Below, one piece after another: positions 59,171-64,000 of a stretch of 64,000 nucleotides of DNA. The stretch comes from Orbilia blumenaviensis (taxonomy: Eukaryota; Ascomycota; Orbiliomycetes; Orbiliales; Orbiliaceae): assembly GCA_036872755.1 (NCBI GenBank), contig JAVHNS010000002.1:2976001-3040000 (forward strand). Reading direction: 5' to 3'. Both the position numbers and the translations under genes were made by a program. The stretch's first letter is position 1. Each line of letters starts with the position of its first letter. Under the pieces are notes generated by a model. That model did not search any database. It saw nothing but the letters and a program-made list of their open reading frames with translations, and was not told the origin of the DNA.

Positions 59171-59774
59171 CTTTTTAGATTTCCTTTTGCTATTTTCACT
59201 GCTATCGACGGATGCGGTTTCGCCACCCTTGTGATCGCCGGCTATGGAAGGAATAGACGGGTGTCTGGTATGTTGATGTTGATGATGGTGTGGATGGTGT
59301 GGATGAGGCGCTGATGTGGAAGCGATGAATGCTCCTGGGGTATATTCTGGCGGTAGATTTGAGATGGCGCCACCGGGAGATTGTGGTTGGTGGGAGTTGG
59401 AGGGGATATGGGTTATTTCGTCACTGGCGTCGGGAGTGGTAGCGCTAGCACTAGCAGTGGCAGTAGTGGCAGTAGTGGTGGTGGTGGTATTGTTGTTCTG
59501 GTTATTCCGACGATGGGGAGTAGCGACGACGACCGGGTTGTTGGCCGGGGTAAGGTTTGGCTGAGCAGGCAATCGGGCAGGTCGGGCGTTGGATGGGGCG
59601 GACTGGGAATCGCCTGAATCGCCCGCACAGGCGCAGGGGAAGATTGAGGATCGTATGGTGGCTCGACTGAAGTTGGGTAGCTGCCCAGCTGGGAAAGTAG
59701 AGAGAGAATAGAGCAAAAAAGGAGGAGGAGGAAGGGTGGATTAATTAAGAAGTCGGAGATCGAGGAGTAGATTA

Positions 59775-59809
59775 CAGTATAGTATAGTATAGTATAGAGT
59801 AGAGTAGAG
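59775..59809. repeat. (TATAG)n pentanucleotide repeat
   Basis: Four TATAG units are followed by AGAGT variants, about 600 bases upstream of the Rheb start on its 5' side. Confidence 0.85.
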
Positions 59810-61095
59810 CGATATCAATACTATTAGGTAGGTTTGTTTATAGCGGCGATGAGGATACGAGGCGGATGCGGATATCGGTATCGATAGCTCTAGTTCAGAG
59901 GCCTTCGGTGCGGTTGCGTTCGTCCAAAGCACTCCTTCCTTACCTACTTCTTACCTACTAGTACCTAGCGCATGTAATATATCCTGTATCATGTATTTTT
60001 TTTCCCTTTCTTCTAGAGATACATGAAAGCGATTCTACCGAAGTCGAAAGAAATGATGCTACCTCTATGTATGGATCAAAAAAAGAGGTAGAAAGAAGAA
60101 AAGAAGAAGAAGAAGAAGGAAGTGGAGAAGCAAAGAATTCTTAAGAATGGAGGAGTTCTTGTTATTCTTCCTCTTCCTCCTCTTCTGACTGGATTCTTAG
60201 TCCTCTTCTCCGCCAGTTATAAAACAGTAACCGACAGCCAAGGGAATCAACAGAGGATGAAAAAAAAAAAAAAAAGAACGGATCAGTTTTAGTTCGGATG
60301 ACGAACATTGACGCCGGATGGGCCCTTTTTTAATTCCATTACTCAATCCATCAATCATAATTCAACGAACTTACCAGGTAGTCCGGTCGAAGACCCCATT
60401 GCAACACAAAATGCTACCACCGGCAGAAACATGCATGTGATGGCATACAATCAAGGTATTAAGTAAGTACTAAGTAAGTACTTACATGCTTCATGCAGGC
60501 TGGCTCACATTTCCCCCGGCCAGGGCCAGGCTAAGGCACATGTACATGTACGTTCGTTATATTACTCGGTGCTAAGCTAAACTGATTGCAACCACGCCAC
60601 CCATCATCGATTCCCCAATCCATCCACCATATTCACTATTTTGTTCTAGGTTTCCTGATGAGAGGTTCTATATACAGGTATACCTATTCTAGGTAAGGAA
60701 GCACTCATTGTAATTACCTGATCATGAGCATGAGGCATGAGCATGGACATGCGGCTATCATTAGAAGTCGGGACGTTCGATTAAAATTATAAAACGACAC
60801 CTTGCTTCCTGTGAAATGACAGGCTTCAGGCTAGCCGAGGCCGAGGGGGAGATCAATACTTGAGGGTCTCCGGCAGGTCTCCGGTACGTACTTGATACTT
60901 GGGTAGCTTACCATCATAACTACTTGAGTGTATATGCCCAGGTAGCGTCCAATATGCTGGAGTATTTTTATCCGTCGCTGCGTATACGTAAAAGAGGCAA
61001 CTGAAAGGTATAAAAACAGATGTATATGTCTTCGGTTGTGGAAGCTGCACCATATGATATGGCTCAGCTCGGTATCTTGGACCCTTAAGCTTGTA

Positions 61096-61138
<43 letters not shown>
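61096..61138. repeat. T19-A24 inverted homopolymer
   Basis: Nineteen T are followed directly by 24 A with no spacer, a self-complementary stretch. It lies about 700 bases upstream of the CLPTM1-family gene. Confidence 0.9.
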
Positions 61139-61832
61139 GATGACATCTAATGGAAAGCCTCGAATATGTGCGACTACCTCTACATCTTTCGGGACTCTTT
61201 TGGTATTTTATTTTATTTATTTTTTTTACTTTGGCGTATAGCTCGTTTTTAATGAGAGAAGCTATTGACGAGGCTTGCTGGTAGTTGGTGATATATAAAA
61301 CCCAAGCAATGGGCCGGATTTATACAGCCGGACTAGTAGAATAGTATTTGGGGTTGTATGTATCGCTCCTCCGCTCCACCACAGCTATCGATATCGATAT
61401 CGCTAGAGGAGAGCCTGGATGTCAAAGTTTAAATTCACTTAGGTATCGATCGGACTAAACCGATATAGGTTCAGCGGCGGACCCTTGTAATTGATTCGCT
61501 ACAGAAAAATGGCGTGCATGGTTTGCGCTGCTTGATTCGAATTTGCTCCACGTAAACCGTTTAGACCGAGCACGCACACGCTTGGCTGACCATTCTGCCC
61601 AGGCTATTCGATAGCGAGCAGCAAGTAACATACATATGCATAACTACCTACCTTCTTGAGGTACCTTCAGAAAATAATTAACATAAACCACCCATCGATC
61701 GTATCGCGGATGCTCATGCTCCATCGGATCTAATAGACAGACCTGCATCGTCTATCGCGTCTGTTTTAATACCCAATCAATCCGTCGTTTCCGGGAACTG
61801 CTTCGGAGCCCATCTGGTGCTCCAGTTCAAAA

Positions 61833-63938
61833 ATGCCACCAGGCCAGGCTCAACAGCGTCCCGCGCGGAACGAAGATGTACGTGTATACACACCTTCAAT
61901 ACAACCTATCTGTGTATTCCTTATACATAAGTATTTAAGGATACCACTGAGCGTCGGAGATTTCAGCTGACATGGCAATCTTCATCGTAGCCGCCGATAT
62001 GGAGGACAATCGTGAACAGCATCATCATGGTTATCGCGTTCCAGAGCGTATGGAGTCAGTAGATAAACCCCACCTACACCAGCTACTCTACCATTCAGCC
62101 TTTCCTACCACATTTACCCTTAATATCGCATTCCATGCCTGAACTTCAGGGAAAGGATAAAAATTAACGGGGAATAAACTTGCGAAAAATGTATAGAAAT
62201 CGTCGGAACGCAGATGGGATGGGTCAAGCCAGGCCCAGGGGCCGCAAACAAGGCTGCCCCCGTATACCCCGCCCCTCCACTCGACCCTTCTGAGGTCGGC
62301 CAGTACGAATACAAGGGCGTCCCGGATATGATCTACCCTCTTTGGGAGTTCTCTCAACCTGTTGATATCTCCGTGTACGTTACCGAGCATCCCGGTGGCA
62401 TCAACCTCGCCGATCCAGCCGTCATCCAACAGAACCGAGTCTTCCATACCGAAAACTACAAGATGGATGATTTCTCTGAACAACGAGGGATCAGTACCAC
62501 CGTTCGGTTCAGTAAACATGTTCAGCATAATGGGACTCTTTGGGCTGTCATTTATGTTAATAAGCACGGAATCACTGAGCATGATGCCTCAAACAGCTTT
62601 GCCCAGTACAAACTTCTTACCCGGTTTATGCCAAAGAAGAAGATCGCAAAGGTCAAGAAGCTTTTGGGAGGGAACAAAGAAGAGGAAGTCGAGGAGGAAG
62701 TCGAACAGGAGTCACATACCGAAGGACCCACTGTTGCTACCTACTGGCATCCAAATGTTACTATCAACATGGTGGGCAACACTGGACCTCAGCAGTATCC
62801 CAGTATGCACCCGGCCATGAGACAGCATTATAGTTTGGAAAGAGACGGCGCCCGCGACCAGTATGGAAAGAACAGTTGGTTCTACCCAGTTGTCTTCGTC
62901 AACGACTTCTGGCTACTAAAGGAACACATGATGCCGATCAATGATACCGTCAAGTAGGCCTCATCCGCCGTAATCGAGCATTCTGACTTAACCTCTAATA
63001 CAAATTCTTATGGGAGAAAAATAGGACCCAGGATCTACATATCAACGTCTACAACATTCCAAACTGGAAATTCAGCATCTACGCCTCCATGGACCAAGCG
63101 TTCAAGGTCCAAGCCCAACAGAATAACGCCCAGGGAGCCGAACTCGAGGAAGTCAAGCGTATCCTGATCGATACAAACATCTATCTTCTCTCCACTACAA
63201 TCGTTGTCTCCCTTCTCCATACTGTGTTCGAGATGCTCGCCTTCAAGAGCGATATCGTATGTTCCCTGTTGTACTTGCGTCCTGCAATCGTAAATGAATT
63301 TAGATTACTAACATATTGGGGGAAAAAAGTCTCACTTCCGCAACAAGAAAGACAACGTTGGTGTCTCCTTCCGCACCATTCTCGGCAATGTTATCATGCA
63401 ACTCATCATCTTCCTCTACCTCATCGACAACTCTGACGGCACCTCATGGATGATCCTATTCGGCCAGGGTACCGGCATACTGATCGAGGCATGGAAAATC
63501 ACCACTGTCGTCAATGTCCGAATCCGCGAGGCTCCTGGCACTATATTTGGCTACAAGATCCAATTCGAAGATAAACATAAGCTTAGTGAGACTGAAGAAA
63601 AGACGAAGGAGTACGATGAGATTGCGTTTAAATACCTTATGATTGTTGCGGTGCCGTTGTTGTTGGCGTATGCCGGCTACAGTCTGGTTTATGAGGAGCA
63701 TAAGAGTTGGTATAGTTTTATTATTACCACGCTGGTTGGTGAGCACACCCCATCCTTTCTTTACTTTTCTTTTGCGGGATTTTATCCAGAATATGGGCAG
63801 CTTTTCTAATTAGAATCGAAACTCTAGGGAGCGTTTACGCATACGGATTTTTGATGATGGTACCAAGTTTGTATATCAACTACCGTCTCAGATCCGTAGC
63901 TCACATGCCGAGAAAGACTATGATGTACAAGTTCCTGA
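61833..63938 (+). CDS. CLPTM1-family multi-span membrane protein (3' truncated)
   Basis: Six exons are visible: 61833-61877, 61991-62054, 62197-62953, 63025-63256, 63330-63738 and 63828-63938, giving 539 residues. A donor GTACGT at 63939 leads out of the window, so the C-terminus is missing. Exon 2 encodes the first membrane span (IVNSIIMVIAFQSVW). A large lumenal domain follows, with YWHPNVTINMV and WFYPVVFVNDFW. The family core LLSTTIVVSLLHTVFEMLAF, then GILIEAWKIT and YINYRLRSVAHMPRKTMMYK, matches human CLPTM1. The family acts in the ER. CLPTM1 affects receptor trafficking, and CLPTM1L is reported as a lipid scramblase in GPI synthesis (established knowledge). A Glu-rich insert lies near residues 195-215. 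The use of GTCAGT as the exon 2 donor is inferred from phase and homology. Confidence 0.9.
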
Positions 63939-64000
63939 GTACGTATACCCTCCCCAATACCGAATAGAAGGGAAGCAAGAATCCCGGGCCACTTCGTGGA

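Larger units (their letters stand above)
59171..61832. other. Divergent promoter region between Rheb and the CLPTM1-family gene
   Basis: 2.7 kb. The Rheb-proximal 570 bases are stop-free in the Rheb frame. Further right are a (TATAG)n repeat at 59775-59809, a direct repeat AAGTAAGTACT near 60460, and a T19-A24 inverted run at 61096-61138. No separate gene is supported. Confidence 0.4.

Noticed and set aside
62088..62582. 164-codon minus-strand frame opposite the CLPTM1-family gene
   Set aside because: It is the antisense shadow of a strongly supported exon.

Overview
This is a nuclear window from a filamentous ascomycete. The evidence is short GT-AG introns (about 50-230 nt) with CTAAC/CTAAT-type branch sites, monocistronic genes with long spacers, abundant microsatellites, and homologues of fungal developmental and stress genes (FlbA-type RGS protein, Rheb/Rhb1, Fes1, mitochondrial Lon/Pim1, ORC4 with a long basic N-terminus). 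The protein style and the very long, low-coding spacers suggest Eurotiomycetes, perhaps Onygenales. That placement is inference and was not tested by any search. No rRNA gene, convincing tRNA, CRISPR array, transposase, reverse transcriptase or secondary-metabolite cluster was seen.

Layout, left to right: (1) 1-3.9 kb, a 5'-truncated HerA/FtsK-like ATPase, a hot-dog thioesterase and a DUF92/TMEM19-type membrane protein. (2) 5.7-13.5 kb, mitochondrial Lon protease (three exons) with a canonical heat-shock element upstream, then a 998-residue disordered Ser/Pro-rich protein. (3) 13.5-22.8 kb, a long gene-poor block whose only supportable gene is a 65-residue single-span membrane protein in two exons. 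(4) 22.8-25.6 kb, the FlbA-type DEP-RGS regulator. (5) 25.6-30.3 kb, a gene-poor convergent spacer. (6) 30.4-35.9 kb, ORC4 and N-acetylglutamate synthase, both on the minus strand. (7) 38.1-39.2 kb, a CHIP/STUB1-like TPR plus U-box ubiquitin ligase. (8) 39.3-48.4 kb, a second long gene-poor block. (9) 48.4-56.5 kb, a denser segment: a stand-alone CRIB protein, BMT2 rRNA methyltransferase, Fes1, the splicing factor Bud31 and a four-span membrane protein. (10) 58.4-59.2 kb, Rheb GTPase, and 61.8 kb to the end, a CLPTM1-family membrane protein cut by the window edge.

The genes form no operon or cluster, but a proteostasis theme recurs: Lon, Fes1 (Hsp70 nucleotide exchange) and the CHIP-like ligase (Hsp70/90-coupled ubiquitination). 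Canonical or near-canonical heat-shock elements lie in front of Lon and Fes1. FlbA, the CRIB protein and Rheb are G-protein-linked regulators of growth and development. FlbA and the CRIB protein each sit downstream of very long upstream regions, a common layout for heavily regulated fungal genes.

I found no wholly new molecular system. The most useful leads are the uncatalogued 65-residue protein, the ORC4 with an AT-hook-type tail and a Walker-B Asp-to-Ser change, the CRIB-only protein with a Cys/basic patch and PPxY motif, a hairpin overlapping the CHIP-like start codon, and the two heat-shock elements.
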